Positions 1-8,129 of a DNA stretch of 53,001 nucleotides are shown piece after piece. Below the pieces are notes generated by a model. It was not told the origin of the DNA. It did no database searches and was given only the letters and a program-made list of their open reading frames with translations. Position 1 is the first letter of the stretch. Every line of letters begins with the position of its first letter. The stretch is from Salsuginibacillus halophilus (GTDB taxonomy: Bacteria > Bacillota > Bacilli > Bacillales > Marinococcaceae). Where the stretch lies: the NCBI RefSeq assembly GCF_003014715.1, contig NZ_PYAV01000016.1:1-53001 (forward strand). The letters are read 5' to 3'. Both the position numbers and the translations under genes were made by a program.

Positions 1-23
1 CAGGCAACTCCAACAAACCCTAA

Positions 24-150
24 TGTAACGGTGGTTTGAAGCTTCAAATAACAGAAATCAAACGCTACCAACGTGTCCGAAAATAAATTTGAAATCTATG
101 GTTACTGCCGGCCGTGCCAAAAAGAAAACGAAGCAGTTCCTTCTCCTTAA
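24..150 (+). pseudogene. zur: Decayed 3' remnant of zur (Fur-family zinc regulator)
   Basis: Positions 73-150 read as an open C-terminus that matches the end of Zur: KFEIYGYCRPCQ followed by a short tail and a TAA stop. The CxxC pair is the structural-zinc motif of Fur-family proteins. Upstream the similarity continues in another frame (positions 24-69, reading CNGGLKLQ... to RYQ), so a one-base shift lies near 70-72. The stretch between the first cysteine and the FEIYGYC motif is also about ten codons shorter than in B. subtilis Zur as I remember it, and the first CxxCG motif has degraded to CNGG. In-frame stops occur at 21-23 and 49-51. Zur adjoins yqfW in B. subtilis, which supports the call. 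Only the end is visible, so a sequencing error cannot be excluded, but the combined damage suggests a pseudogene. Confidence 0.5.
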
Positions 151-155
151 AAACA

Positions 156-190
156 AGCCCCGGTTCATTTATGAGCCGGGGCTGTTTTAA
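156..190 (+). terminator. Intrinsic terminator between zur remnant and yqfW
   Basis: A GC-rich hairpin (AGCCCCGGTTCAT pairing with ATGAGCCGGGGCT) is preceded by A residues and followed by TTTT, so it can serve the convergent yqfW as well as the upstream plus-strand gene. Confidence 0.8.
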
Positions 191-220
191 TTCGAATGAG
201 CATATGAAAAAAGAAAGGTG

Positions 221-796
221 TTACATTGTGAGCCACGCATCGACCCAAGCTTTTGCTTCGTTCCAGTTATTGGCGCGCACAACTTGCTCTGGTGCCGGTT
301 TACGGTTGTAAGGGGTATCGAGGAGCACCACTGGAATATTACATGCTTCAGCAATGTCACATGCATTATCGTGTTTATCTTCAAAAAAGATATCGATGTT
401 GTGGTTTTGGATACTTTCGAGTTTGTCGTGTTTTCCGATCAGTTCGATATGGTGATAAGGAAGGTTGTTCGTTTCCAGCCATTGTTTTGTCGTTGACAAC
501 AGGTGCTCACCTCGAGCGCTGACATATGTCAAACGGCCATGCTGCTGCCAACTCTCAAGTGCCTTGTCTACACCGACAGCTAAGTCAGCTTGTTGGTAAA
601 TGTGGTGCTCATGCTGCTGCATCCAATTCCAAAAGTCCTCTTGCGTAATATTTAACACATTCGTTAAGTCATACTCGGTAATATCTTCTAAACGGATGGA
701 ACGATTAAAGTGATCATTTAAATATGGAACAAATGTAGCTGGATCGGTAACAGTTCCGTCGATATCAAAACCAAAATGAACGTTTGGTGTCGTCAT
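221..796 (-). CDS. yqfW: YqfW-type HAD nucleotidase
   Basis: This 191-residue protein is a haloacid dehalogenase superfamily phosphatase of the 5'(3')-deoxyribonucleotidase-like group. The nucleophile motif FDIDGT lies near the N-terminus, a serine motif (VSARG) sits mid-protein and the acidic motif FFEDK comes later. The start was set at the ATG at 796 because AGGAG lies 8 bases upstream; the GTG three codons further upstream overlaps that ribosome binding site. It is convergent to the zur remnant and divergent from yqfX, as in the B. subtilis yqf cluster. The exact nucleotide substrate cannot be read from sequence. Confidence 0.85.
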   Translation of the reverse strand: MTTPNVHFGFDIDGTVTDPATFVPYLNDHFNRSIRLEDITEYDLTNVLNITQEDFWNWMQQHEHHIYQQADLAVGVDKALESWQQHGRLTYVSARGEHLLSTTKQWLETNNLPYHHIELIGKHDKLESIQNHNIDIFFEDKHDNACDIAEACNIPVVLLDTPYNRKPAPEQVVRANNWNEAKAWVDAWLTM

Positions 797-919
797 GTAT
801 ATCACTCCTAGTTATGTGAAAATCTTTAAAGGAACGGGAAACACTTCCTCGATAAAAATCAATGATTGCGTTCATCCTAACCGTATCCGGGTCCTACCGG
901 ATAGAAGGGGGAGAGGTAA

Positions 920-1294
920 ATGGCTGAACGCTACAACGAGTATGGCGGCGAAGATGTCCGTGAGCCGGATTATTCTGAAGAAACGGCTTCTGAAGCAGCT
1001 GCAACAGGATTAGGTGACCGGCGCAATATTGAAGAGCCGGAGCGGCCTGAAGAAGAACAGCGGTCAACAATGGAATCAAACGTTGATGACGATTCAGTAG
1101 GCAAAGGTTTAGGGGTTACAGCCTTAATTTTAGCCATTTGTTCACTGTTTTTCTTGCCGATCCTGCTTGGCGCAGGTGCCGTGATTTTAGGTTTCTTTGC
1201 TGCCGCCAAAGGCGCACAGTCCCTCGGTTACTGGGGTGTTGGTCTCGGCGCGTTCTCGATTATTATCAGCTTATTTTTCCAGCCGTTCTTTTAA
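920..1294 (+). CDS. yqfX: YqfX-like acidic membrane protein
   Basis: The product is 124 residues: a very acidic soluble N-terminal half (about residues 1-55) followed by two hydrophobic segments (about 60-90 and 98-124) separated by a short Gly/Ala-rich loop. This architecture and the position between yqfW and ispG match B. subtilis YqfX, a DUF4190-type membrane protein of unknown role. GGGGGAGAGG precedes the ATG at good spacing. A bidirectional terminator follows at once. No function is assigned. Confidence 0.75.
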   Translation: MAERYNEYGGEDVREPDYSEETASEAAATGLGDRRNIEEPERPEEEQRSTMESNVDDDSVGKGLGVTALILAICSLFFLPILLGAGAVILGFFAAAKGAQSLGYWGVGLGAFSIIISLFFQPFF

Positions 1295-1298
1295 CTGC

Positions 1299-1329
1299 GA
1301 AAAAAGCCCGCTCTAGGCGGGCTTTTTTT
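1299..1329 (+). terminator. Bidirectional terminator yqfX/ispG
   Basis: The hairpin AGCCCG-CTCTAGG-CGGGCT at 1305-1323 has an A-run before it and a run of six T after it, serving both yqfX (+) and ispG (-). No repeat element is inserted here, so it is an empty site of the kind occupied elsewhere in the window. Confidence 0.85.
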
Positions 1330-1353
1330 GTGGAGTTATGTGGTCGGTGTAGA

Positions 1354-2445
1354 CTAAGATTCAGCTTGGGCTGCATATTCTTCAGCTAGTTTGTCTACTT
1401 CTTTTTTCAGCTCATCGACCATTGTTTCTTCTGGTACTTTACGGATGATTTCGCCGTGACGGAAAAGAAGCCCCTCGCCTCTGGCACCTGCAATTCCAAT
1501 ATCGGCTTCACGTGCTTCACCTGGTCCGTTAACAGCACAACCGAGCACAGCAACTTTAATTGGTGCACGGATGCTTGAGATGTATTCTTCTACATCGTTT
1601 GCAATACTGATTAAATCAATTTCAATCCGGCCGCATGTTGGGCAGGCGATCAATGTTGCAGCATTAGAAGCAAGGCCGAACGTTTTTAACAGTTCACGAC
1701 CGACTTTAACTTCCTCAACAGGGTCAGTGCTTAATGAAACGCGCAGCGTGCTGCCGATGCCTTTATGCAAAATCGTTCCGAGCCCGGCTGAGCTTTTTAC
1801 TGTGCCGGCAAACTGTGTGCCGGATTCAGTAATGCCAAGGTGTAATGGATAGTTAATTGCTTGTGCACCTTTTTCATACGCTTCAACAGCAAGATCCACA
1901 TCAGAAGCCTTTAACGAAACGATAATATCGTGGAAATCGAGTTCTTCAAGAATTTGAATGTGGTGCAAGGCACTTTCAACCATGCCATCAGCTGTAGGGT
2001 AACCGTATTTTTCTAAAATGTGCTTTTCAAGTGAACCAGCGTTTACACCGATACGGATCGGTACGCTGTTAGCTTTGGCTGCTTCTACAACCGCTTCGAC
2101 TTTCCAGCGCTTGCCGATGTTACCAGGGTTAATCCGGATTTTATCAGCGCCGCCTTCAATCGCTTTTAACGCCATTTTATAGTCAAAGTGAATGTCGACA
2201 ACAAGCGGGATGCTAATGCGTTTTTTAATTTCAGGAATCGCTTCAGCATCTTTCATTTCCGGGCAGGCAACGCGGACGATCTGGCAGCCTGCTTCTTCAA
2301 GCCGTAAAATTTCTTCAACTGTAGCTTCAACATCGTGGGTTTTCGTTGTCGTCATGCTTTGAACAACAACTTCATTGTTACCTCCGATGGTTAAGTTGCC
2401 GACTTTAACAGCTCTCGTGTTTGTACGGTGGGTCAATTCTGTCAT
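1354..2445 (-). CDS. ispG: 4-hydroxy-3-methylbut-2-en-1-yl diphosphate synthase (IspG)
   Basis: IspG (GcpE) catalyses the reductive ring opening of MEcPP to HMBPP, the penultimate step of the MEP isoprenoid pathway. At 363 residues it is the short bacterial form: a TIM-barrel with VVQSMT near residue 28 and VDIHFDY mid-barrel, then a 4Fe-4S domain whose ligands are visible as CPTC (about 268 and 271) and [10 protein letters not shown] (Cys about 303). All three cysteines are present, so the enzyme should be functional. It sits between yqfX and the LysM gene as in B. subtilis. A shared terminator lies downstream and a plausible sigma-A promoter upstream. Confidence 0.97.
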   Translation of the reverse strand: MTELTHRTNTRAVKVGNLTIGGNNEVVVQSMTTTKTHDVEATVEEILRLEEAGCQIVRVACPEMKDAEAIPEIKKRISIPLVVDIHFDYKMALKAIEGGADKIRINPGNIGKRWKVEAVVEAAKANSVPIRIGVNAGSLEKHILEKYGYPTADGMVESALHHIQILEELDFHDIIVSLKASDVDLAVEAYEKGAQAINYPLHLGITESGTQFAGTVKSSAGLGTILHKGIGSTLRVSLSTDPVEEVKVGRELLKTFGLASNAATLIACPTCGRIEIDLISIANDVEEYISSIRAPIKVAVLGCAVNGPGEAREADIGIAGARGEGLLFRHGEIIRKVPEETMVDELKKEVDKLAEEYAAQAES

Positions 2446-2537
2446 GAATGAATTCGCTCCTTTATTTTTCCAAGCTTTGTGCTTAAGTTTTTAACAAGCA
2501 CCAGCAGGAGACTACACATCTTCACGTATTCGAACTT

Positions 2538-2567
2538 ATTGTAGCAATAGCTGTTGCTGATTAGCAA
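2538..2567 (-). promoter_or_regulatory. Candidate sigma-A promoter for ispG
   Basis: On the minus strand TTGCTA is followed after 18 bases by TACAAT, about 90 bases upstream of the ispG start. The match to TTGACA/TATAAT is good, but spacing is one base over optimum and no experiment supports it. Confidence 0.5.
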
Positions 2568-2612
2568 CCAAAACGTGTAATTGAATAAGAAACATAGATT
2601 AACTTTAAGTTG

Positions 2613-2933
2613 TTAATCGCTTTCATGATATAATGGGAAACGGTACGCTGTTCCCGGTTGAATGTGTTTTGGAGCTTGTCCGTTGTTAAGGGCGGTAAAA
2701 TCTGTTTGTATTTCCTCAATTGAGACGGGCGGCTGTGTATGATGAATTTTTTCAACAATGGTGAGTACCGTTTCACCAGGCTGTACTTCATGTTTGATAT
2801 AGTCTGCATCGACTGCGGTTGTATCGGTTTTTACGACAGGTTCATGACTTGAAGGCAGTGTGCCTTGCTGCAGGTCATAAGTAACCGCTAAGCCTATTGT
2901 GATTACTGCAAAAAGCCAAAGCCATTTCTTCAT
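2613..2933 (-). CDS. yqfZ: YqfZ-like LysM-domain membrane-anchored protein
   Basis: The protein has 106 residues: an N-terminal hydrophobic segment (starting KKWLWLF) that acts as anchor or uncleaved signal, a short linker and a C-terminal LysM-like domain (from about residue 45, beginning HEVQPGETVLTIVEKI). LysM domains bind peptidoglycan, so an outward-facing wall-associated location is inferred. The start at 2933 is chosen because AAGGAGG lies 8 bases upstream; an upstream in-frame ATG overlaps the ribosome binding site. The neighbour of ispG in B. subtilis (YqfZ) has the same make-up. Confidence 0.75.
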   Translation of the reverse strand: MKKWLWLFAVITIGLAVTYDLQQGTLPSSHEPVVKTDTTAVDADYIKHEVQPGETVLTIVEKIHHTQPPVSIEEIQTDFTALNNGQAPKHIQPGTAYRFPLYHESD

Positions 2934-3088
2934 ATGACATGCCTCCTTCATTCATATATATGCGGGCATTTTGAGGTTTAGACCGAACAATTAGAGATTT
3001 CTACAAATGAAAAAAGGTTTCAAAAAAGAGGAAAATATGATAAATAAGAAAGAGCAATAGATCACTGAATAAGAAAAGGAGTGGCCGC

Positions 3089-3979
3089 ATGGCTAAACAA
3101 ATGGGGAAAAGTCTGCTCGCGCTACTGATTATATTGCCTGCAATTTTCGGAGGTCAGCCTGCAGGGGCAGCTGATCCTGGGGATGAGATTTTCACACTCG
3201 GTGAGGATTTGAGTCCAGAGCAACGTGAAGCAATGCTTAATGAAATGGGCGGCACGGAAGAATCAACCATCGTTGAGGTAACAAATGAAGAAGAGCACGA
3301 TTACTTAGGAGCGTTCATTGATGCGAGCGTCATCGGTTCAAATGCCTTGTCCTCCTCGCGAATTACGATCGGGGAAGAAGGTGACGGGATCGATATTGAG
3401 TCAAATAATATCGACTGGGTATCTGATAAAATGTATGCCAATGCTTTAATCACAGCCGGCGTGAAAGATGCGCATATTTATGTCACTGCCCCTTTTGAGC
3501 TCTCCGGCACCGGTGCATTAACCGGACTTTTGAAAGCATATGAAACGGAGACAGATATTGAGATTCCAGAAGAGAATAAACGTATTGCCAATGAAGAAAT
3601 GGTACGTACCGGTGAACTTGCTGATAATGAGAACATTGAAGAGGAAGAAGCTTCAGAACTCATGGCCCGGATTAAGGAAGAGCTCGCTGACCGGGATATT
3701 CAATCCGAAGCAGATTTACGGGAACTTATTGAAGATGTGGCTGATGAACTTGGCATTACATTAAGTGAAGAAGAAATCGAAGGGCTGGTATCATTATTTG
3801 ATCGAATGCGTGACTTAAACATTGACTGGGATCAAGTTCAGGACCAAATTGGCGAAGTACGCTCGAATGTTGAGGACTGGCTGCAATCTGACGAAGCACA
3901 ATCCTTTTTTGATCAAGTTGCAGACTTTTTCGAGGAGTTAGTTGAAACCATTCGTGGCTGGGTGACGCAGGAGAATTAA
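3089..3979 (+). CDS. DUF1002 secreted protein (YpuA-like)
   Basis: This 296-residue protein starts with a classical signal peptide (KSLLALLIILPAIF, probable cleavage after AGAA around residue 28). The body resembles the DUF1002 family, which includes B. subtilis YpuA: an N-terminal domain with the DWVSDKMYANALITAGV region, then a helical acidic C-terminal half. Function is unknown; an envelope location is inferred. The ribosome binding site AAAAGGAG precedes the ATG. It is monocistronic, with its own terminator. The composition is strikingly acidic. Confidence 0.8.
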   Translation: MAKQMGKSLLALLIILPAIFGGQPAGAADPGDEIFTLGEDLSPEQREAMLNEMGGTEESTIVEVTNEEEHDYLGAFIDASVIGSNALSSSRITIGEEGDGIDIESNNIDWVSDKMYANALITAGVKDAHIYVTAPFELSGTGALTGLLKAYETETDIEIPEENKRIANEEMVRTGELADNENIEEEEASELMARIKEELADRDIQSEADLRELIEDVADELGITLSEEEIEGLVSLFDRMRDLNIDWDQVQDQIGEVRSNVEDWLQSDEAQSFFDQVADFFEELVETIRGWVTQEN

Positions 3980-3988
3980 GTTGAAAAA

Positions 3989-4022
3989 ATCCTCTCTGGA
4001 AATAATACCGGAGAGGATTTTT
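3989..4022 (+). terminator. Terminator after DUF1002 gene
   Basis: The hairpin ATCCTCTC...GAGAGGAT is followed by TTTTT and preceded by A residues. Confidence 0.85.
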
Positions 4023-4128
4023 GTGTCATTCGAAACGAAACGGGGAAATGAACGTATGACAGGATGAAACAAGCTGATGTGTGGTATGATGCAGATAAAC
4101 AACACGTATACAGAAAGGAGATGTCGTA

Positions 4129-4821
4129 ATGACCTGGCTGGATATTAATAGTTTTGGCTTTCTTGTCGTGTTTTTAGCAACGGCGTTTCTCGTTGGTGAG
4201 CTGCTCGTGAAGGGCCGCGGTTTGTTTGCGCTCCTCGGGGTTGCTTTAATGGCAATGTATTTTTCTCATCACATTGATACGACAACAAGTCTTTGGGTGA
4301 TCGTTTTATATGCTGCAGGGATTCTTTTAATCTTGCTTGACGGCAAGGTGTTTAGTGATGGCACAGTAGCAATAATGGGGATTGTGTTAATGATTGCTGG
4401 TGTTGGTGTGGCAGCGCCCGGCTGGATGTATGGGGTTCTTGCCTCAATGGGTGTGGTACTCGGTGCCGCTTCGTCGCTCGGGTTTCTAAAAGTGTTTCCG
4501 CGGCGGGAACTGTGGACAAAGATCACGTTACGCGACCGTCTCAGCGGTGAGGAAGGTTACAATTCCATGAATCAAGCTTATGGTGAACTTGTAGGGAAGC
4601 TTGGCCGTGCTGAAACGGACTTCCGCCCGACAGGGACTGCTGTTATTGACGGAGAGCCGTACAGTGCGACGAGCGGAGGTTTATGGGTTACAAAGGGTCA
4701 GGAAATCGAGGTTGTGAAAGTAGATGGCACACAAATCAGGGTGCGCCCAGTTGCTTCAGCTTCTGAAGAGAATGACTCCTCTAATGAAACAGATGCATCA
4801 GATGAAGAACGTTATTTATAA
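4129..4821 (+). CDS. NfeD-family membrane protein
   Basis: The 230-residue product has about four transmembrane segments in residues 5-130 and then a cytosolic or external beta-rich domain with the NfeD OB-fold signature (GKLGRAETDFRPTGTAVIDG, then YSATSGGLWVTKGQEIEVVKV). NfeD proteins usually partner with stomatin/flotillin proteins or ClpP-class proteases, but no partner gene is adjacent here. The tail is Asp/Glu/Ser-rich. GAAAGGAG precedes the ATG. The terminator immediately downstream has been split by the repeat element at 4855-5453. Confidence 0.85.
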   Translation: MTWLDINSFGFLVVFLATAFLVGELLVKGRGLFALLGVALMAMYFSHHIDTTTSLWVIVLYAAGILLILLDGKVFSDGTVAIMGIVLMIAGVGVAAPGWMYGVLASMGVVLGAASSLGFLKVFPRRELWTKITLRDRLSGEEGYNSMNQAYGELVGKLGRAETDFRPTGTAVIDGEPYSATSGGLWVTKGQEIEVVKVDGTQIRVRPVASASEENDSSNETDASDEERYL

Positions 4822-4824
4822 AAA

Positions 4825-4850
4825 AGAGCCGCCTTACTTAGGGCGGCTCT
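4825..4850 (+). terminator. Left copy of duplicated nfeD/yqgB terminator hairpin
   Basis: AGAGCCGCC-TTACTTA-GGGCGGCTCT is preceded by an A-run but lacks a T-run on its 3' side. The second copy at 5458-5483 differs at two loop bases, lacks the A-run and has the T-run. Together they look like one bidirectional terminator duplicated around element 1. Confidence 0.8.
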
Positions 4851-4854
4851 CAGC

Positions 4855-5453
4855 GTGTAGACAAACTACACAACTTAACATTAACTCACAACTTACGGCT
4901 CCAACCGCCGCGGGCTGCCCTATTAAGAAGACAAAACCCGGATCATGAACGTAACCTTCACCTCAGACGGACGCTTTCCCGAGGGCTTGGCTTCAGCTAA
5001 CTTGTTCGATTTGATTGCCAATCGAACAAGTGGATCTTCAGCCTGCGCTTAATCCTCTGGGAGTCGCCGTCTTTTGTTTCGGTTACTTGTTAATTAACGG
5101 ATCATTAAGGATTTCCAATGAATATGGTTCGCTTGATCGCTCATTAAGCGTCATGATGAAATTGATTCATCTAAATATCGCTTGATCAAAAGGCTCTCTA
5201 CAATTCATGACCATCAAATGACGCAAGGCTGACGAGCGCCGGCGGCGACGCCACCAGGAACAGCGCGAGGCGAAAATCCCGCAGGCAGTGACTTTCTGCC
5301 GAGGAAGTTGAGGCCGTGACGGGGGGGCTAAGAAGACACGGTGACTTCAAGCGTAAGCGCAGATCAAACCGATGTCGCACTTGTGCCCCTCGGGTGCAAG
5401 CGTCCGCCGAAAAGCGACATCAGCCTCCGCTTTGCTTGAAAGTTTGTCTACAC
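4855..5453 (+). mobile_element. Terminator-nested repeat element, copy 1 (599 bp)
   Basis: The element is bounded by perfect 13-bp inverted repeats (GTGTAGACAAACT at 4855-4867, AGTTTGTCTACAC at 5441-5453). It holds no credible ORF. Its left half contains a long imperfect palindrome (about 4951-5086) with a 12-bp perfect inner stem at 5000-5031; its right half (about 5218-5412) is a second GC-rich region distantly resembling the first in inverted orientation. Four bases outside each end lies a copy of the same 26-bp terminator hairpin. Copies 3 and 4 align along most of the length in the same orientation. It could be a non-autonomous transposable element or a structured RNA/DNA module. Confidence 0.75.
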
Positions 5454-5457
5454 ACAT

Positions 5458-5488
5458 AGAGCCGCCTTGTTTAGGGCGGCTCTTTTTT
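5458..5488 (+). terminator. Right copy of duplicated nfeD/yqgB terminator
   Basis: AGAGCCGCC-TTGTTTA-GGGCGGCTCT followed by six T; 24 of 26 bases identical to the copy at 4825-4850. It overlaps the yqgB stop codon. Confidence 0.85.
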
Positions 5489-6275
5489 AATGTTCATGCG
5501 TTTGTTGTTTTGATTTAGGCACTGGCAGCTTACGGAAGACAAGGGCAAACATCGTGATTGCAAGCACCCAGTACAGCCAGAATGTGAAAGGTACGCCAGG
5601 TGCAAGTACATCAATAAACGCTAAGGTTATTGTTGGTAAGGTCACGGTATAAGCCGCCATAACCCAGATGTTTTTATAATTCAAACGCGTAGAGACAAAG
5701 CGTCGGAAGATAAGTCCGAAAAGAGAAAGAACTGTAATACCGACAAACTTCATCCCACTGGTAAATACATAGATCCCTACAAGCACAATGGGGATAAACA
5801 GCCATAAAAGGCTGCTGAATGTGTCGGCGAACCCGGCAATATCTTCATCGCTTAAATTGACATCACCCAGCTGTTCATACGTAATGGTCTGCCGTTCACC
5901 ATCTGTTACAACAAACCCTTTCGTATCAAGTAAAACAATGCTGTTATCTTCAGCTATCCATTCTGCTTCTGAAAGCTCCCGCTCGGGATCGATGATCATA
6001 CGGCCTTCGTCAAGTTCCTGAATGTAAGCTTCTTCCTGCTCAGTTTCAAGTGTTCCGCCGGAGATTGCAAACGAAGGGAGTTCTTCATTTAATGCTTCTT
6101 CAGCCTGTGTCACCGTTGTTGCTGTAGAAACAGCAAATGTAACAGCTGCCGGGATTTGAGTAAGCAGCATTAAGAAGAATACAAAGCCGATCGTTTTACC
6201 AATTCCTTGAAAACGGAGTCGGCCGATAATGTCCGGCCGATAAAGGCTGTAAAAAAACTTTTGAAACACATTCAC
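5487..6275 (-). CDS. yqgB: YqgB, DUF1189 membrane protein
   Basis: The protein has 262 residues with an N-terminal cytosolic stretch, one membrane segment near residues 28-50, a large acidic extracytoplasmic domain (about 55-150) and three to four membrane segments in the C-terminal 110 residues. This is the DUF1189 layout of B. subtilis YqgB; function is unknown. The likely start is GTG. It is divergent from the phosphate transporter gene and shares its regulatory region. On the minus strand the proximal hairpin has no T-run; the T-run lies beyond element 1, so read-through into the element is possible. Confidence 0.8.
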   Translation of the reverse strand: MNVFQKFFYSLYRPDIIGRLRFQGIGKTIGFVFFLMLLTQIPAAVTFAVSTATTVTQAEEALNEELPSFAISGGTLETEQEEAYIQELDEGRMIIDPERELSEAEWIAEDNSIVLLDTKGFVVTDGERQTITYEQLGDVNLSDEDIAGFADTFSSLLWLFIPIVLVGIYVFTSGMKFVGITVLSLFGLIFRRFVSTRLNYKNIWVMAAYTVTLPTITLAFIDVLAPGVPFTFWLYWVLAITMFALVFRKLPVPKSKQQTHEH

Positions 6276-6366
6276 AAAAACCGCCGCCTTTATTTAGAGT
6301 CATATCCGCTACACATTGTAAGTGAGCAAGTGGGCAGACTGCAAATATGCCGCCCTTGATCAAATC

Positions 6367-6405
6367 TTAATAAAATCTTTACATTCAATTTACAATAACT
6401 TAATA
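6367..6405 (+). promoter_or_regulatory. Four phased Pho boxes (PhoP binding site)
   Basis: Four hexamers TTAATA, TTTACA, TTTACA and TTAATA begin at 6367, 6378, 6389 and 6400, exactly 11 bp apart. The PhoP consensus in Bacillus is repeated TT(A/T/C)A(C/T)A at about 11-bp spacing, so this is a near-ideal array. A -10-like TATGAT lies at 6415-6420, which places the boxes where a -35 would be, as at activated Pho promoters. The gene downstream is a phosphate transporter, which supports the reading. Confidence 0.75.
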
Positions 6406-6461
6406 AAAGATCGTTATGATGTGTTGTGGCTTGATTTTGATAGATGAAGGGATGGACGCTG

Positions 6462-8087
6462 TTGGATTTGCAGGAGATTATCTTCACATTTATAGGTGGC
6501 CTGGCCATATTTTTATTCGGAATTAAATTCTTAGGTGATGGTTTGCAGAAAGTTGCCGGAGATCGTCTCCGTGATATTTTGGACCGGTTTACAAGCAATC
6601 CGATTATGGGTGTGTTTGCCGGTATTTTTGTTACAATTCTTTTGCAGACAAGTACCGGAACAACAGTGTTAACGATCGGGCTCGTTAACGCCGGTTTCAT
6701 GTCACTAAGACAGGCGATCGGGGTTATTATGGGAGCCAATGTCGGTACAACGGCAACAGCGTTTATTATCGGCATTGATATTGCTGCTTACGCCTTACCG
6801 ATCATGTTTATTGGTACGATTATTTTATTCTTTATCAAACATAAAAAAGTTAATAACTACGGTCAGGCCATTTTTGGCTTTGGCGCTTTATTTTACGGCT
6901 TGGAGTTAATGGGAGAAGGCGTAAGCCCGCTTAGAGATGTAGAAGGTTTTCGTGATTTAACGATCAGCATGAGTGAAAACCCGTTGTTAGGTGTTGTTAT
7001 TGGCGCAGTATTTACCGTGGCCGTGCAAAGTTCAACAGCGGCGATTGGCTTACTGCAGCAGCTTTATGACTCAGGTGCAATTGAACAGTTGAGTGCAGCT
7101 TTGCCGGTCTTGTTTGGCGACAATTTAGGGACTACGATCACGGCAGTGCTTGCTGCTATCGGCTCTTCACTTGCGGCGAAGCGTGCAGCTTTGAGTCACG
7201 TAATATTCAATGTGATCGGAACTTCAATTGTACTTTTGATGCTTGTGCCGTTCACAGCGTTTATTGAATATATGCAGCAGCTGCTTGACTTAAATCCTCG
7301 GATGACAATTGCGTTTGCCCACGGCAGCTTTAACGTGACAAACACACTCATTCAACTGCCATTCGTCGCAGTACTTGCTGTCATTGTGACGAAGCTGATT
7401 CCGGGGAATGAAACAGAAATTGAATATAAGGCGAAGCACTTAGACACGTCGTTTATTCAAAGATCCCCTGCAATTGCGCTTGGACAAGCCCGAGCAGAAA
7501 CGGTGCGGATGTCAGAACTTGCCGAGCAGGGACTGATTGAAGTTAATCAATATTTAAAAACGAATCAAAAACGGCATGCAGAGCTTTCGGTGCAGTATGA
7601 AGAAGCGATTAACAATTTAGACCGCAACATTACCGAGTATTTGATGAAAGTATCCGAGCGCTCATTGTCAGATGAAAACTCCCAGCTGCATTCGATGTTA
7701 ATGAACACGGTGCGGGATGTTGAGCGGATTGGCGACCATATGGAAAATGTGATGGAACTTGTGGATTATCAGCTTACAAATAAAGTCCACATTTCTGAAG
7801 ATGCTTTAAGTGACTTGGATGAAATGTTTGACGTAACGATTGAAACGCTCCAAGAAGCCATTCAGGCGATGAACCACAACGATGTTGAAGCAGCTAAGCT
7901 TGTTATTGAAAAGGAAAATGAGATCGACAGCATGGAACGTAAACTTCGGAAGAAGCACATTTTACGTGTGAATGAAGGACGTTGTACAGGTTCTGCAGGT
8001 ATTGTCTTTGTTGATATCGTAAGTAACCTTGAACGTATTGGTGACCACGCCGTCAACATTGCAGAAGCTGTTATTCAAGAGCAGTAA
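6462..8087 (+). CDS. Na+/phosphate cotransporter, PNaS family with PhoU domain
   Basis: This 541-residue inner-membrane protein has two inverted PNaS repeats carrying the QTSTGTT (about residue 60) and QSSTAAIG (about 195) substrate motifs, eight or more membrane segments to about residue 310, and a cytosolic PhoU-like helical domain in the last 200 residues (two ERIGDH motifs). It should take up inorganic phosphate with sodium. I chose the TTG at 6462: it gives the family-typical start (M)DLQEIIFTFIGG and has GAAGGG about ten bases upstream, whereas ATG at 6444 has no ribosome binding site. It lies behind four Pho boxes, in the region where B. subtilis has pst genes. Confidence 0.92.
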   Translation: MDLQEIIFTFIGGLAIFLFGIKFLGDGLQKVAGDRLRDILDRFTSNPIMGVFAGIFVTILLQTSTGTTVLTIGLVNAGFMSLRQAIGVIMGANVGTTATAFIIGIDIAAYALPIMFIGTIILFFIKHKKVNNYGQAIFGFGALFYGLELMGEGVSPLRDVEGFRDLTISMSENPLLGVVIGAVFTVAVQSSTAAIGLLQQLYDSGAIEQLSAALPVLFGDNLGTTITAVLAAIGSSLAAKRAALSHVIFNVIGTSIVLLMLVPFTAFIEYMQQLLDLNPRMTIAFAHGSFNVTNTLIQLPFVAVLAVIVTKLIPGNETEIEYKAKHLDTSFIQRSPAIALGQARAETVRMSELAEQGLIEVNQYLKTNQKRHAELSVQYEEAINNLDRNITEYLMKVSERSLSDENSQLHSMLMNTVRDVERIGDHMENVMELVDYQLTNKVHISEDALSDLDEMFDVTIETLQEAIQAMNHNDVEAAKLVIEKENEIDSMERKLRKKHILRVNEGRCTGSAGIVFVDIVSNLERIGDHAVNIAEAVIQEQ

Positions 8088-8095
8088 TCAAATAA

Positions 8096-8125
8096 AGCCT
8101 CTGCAGTCAAAGCTGCAGAGGCTTT
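8096..8125 (+). terminator. Terminator of the phosphate transporter gene
   Basis: Hairpin AGCCTCTGCAG-TCAAAG-CTGCAGAGGCT followed by TTT only. The rest of the T-run seems displaced by element 2, and a half copy (AAAGCTGCAGGG) appears beyond the element at 8928-8939. Confidence 0.7.
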
Positions 8126-8129
8126 CAAC

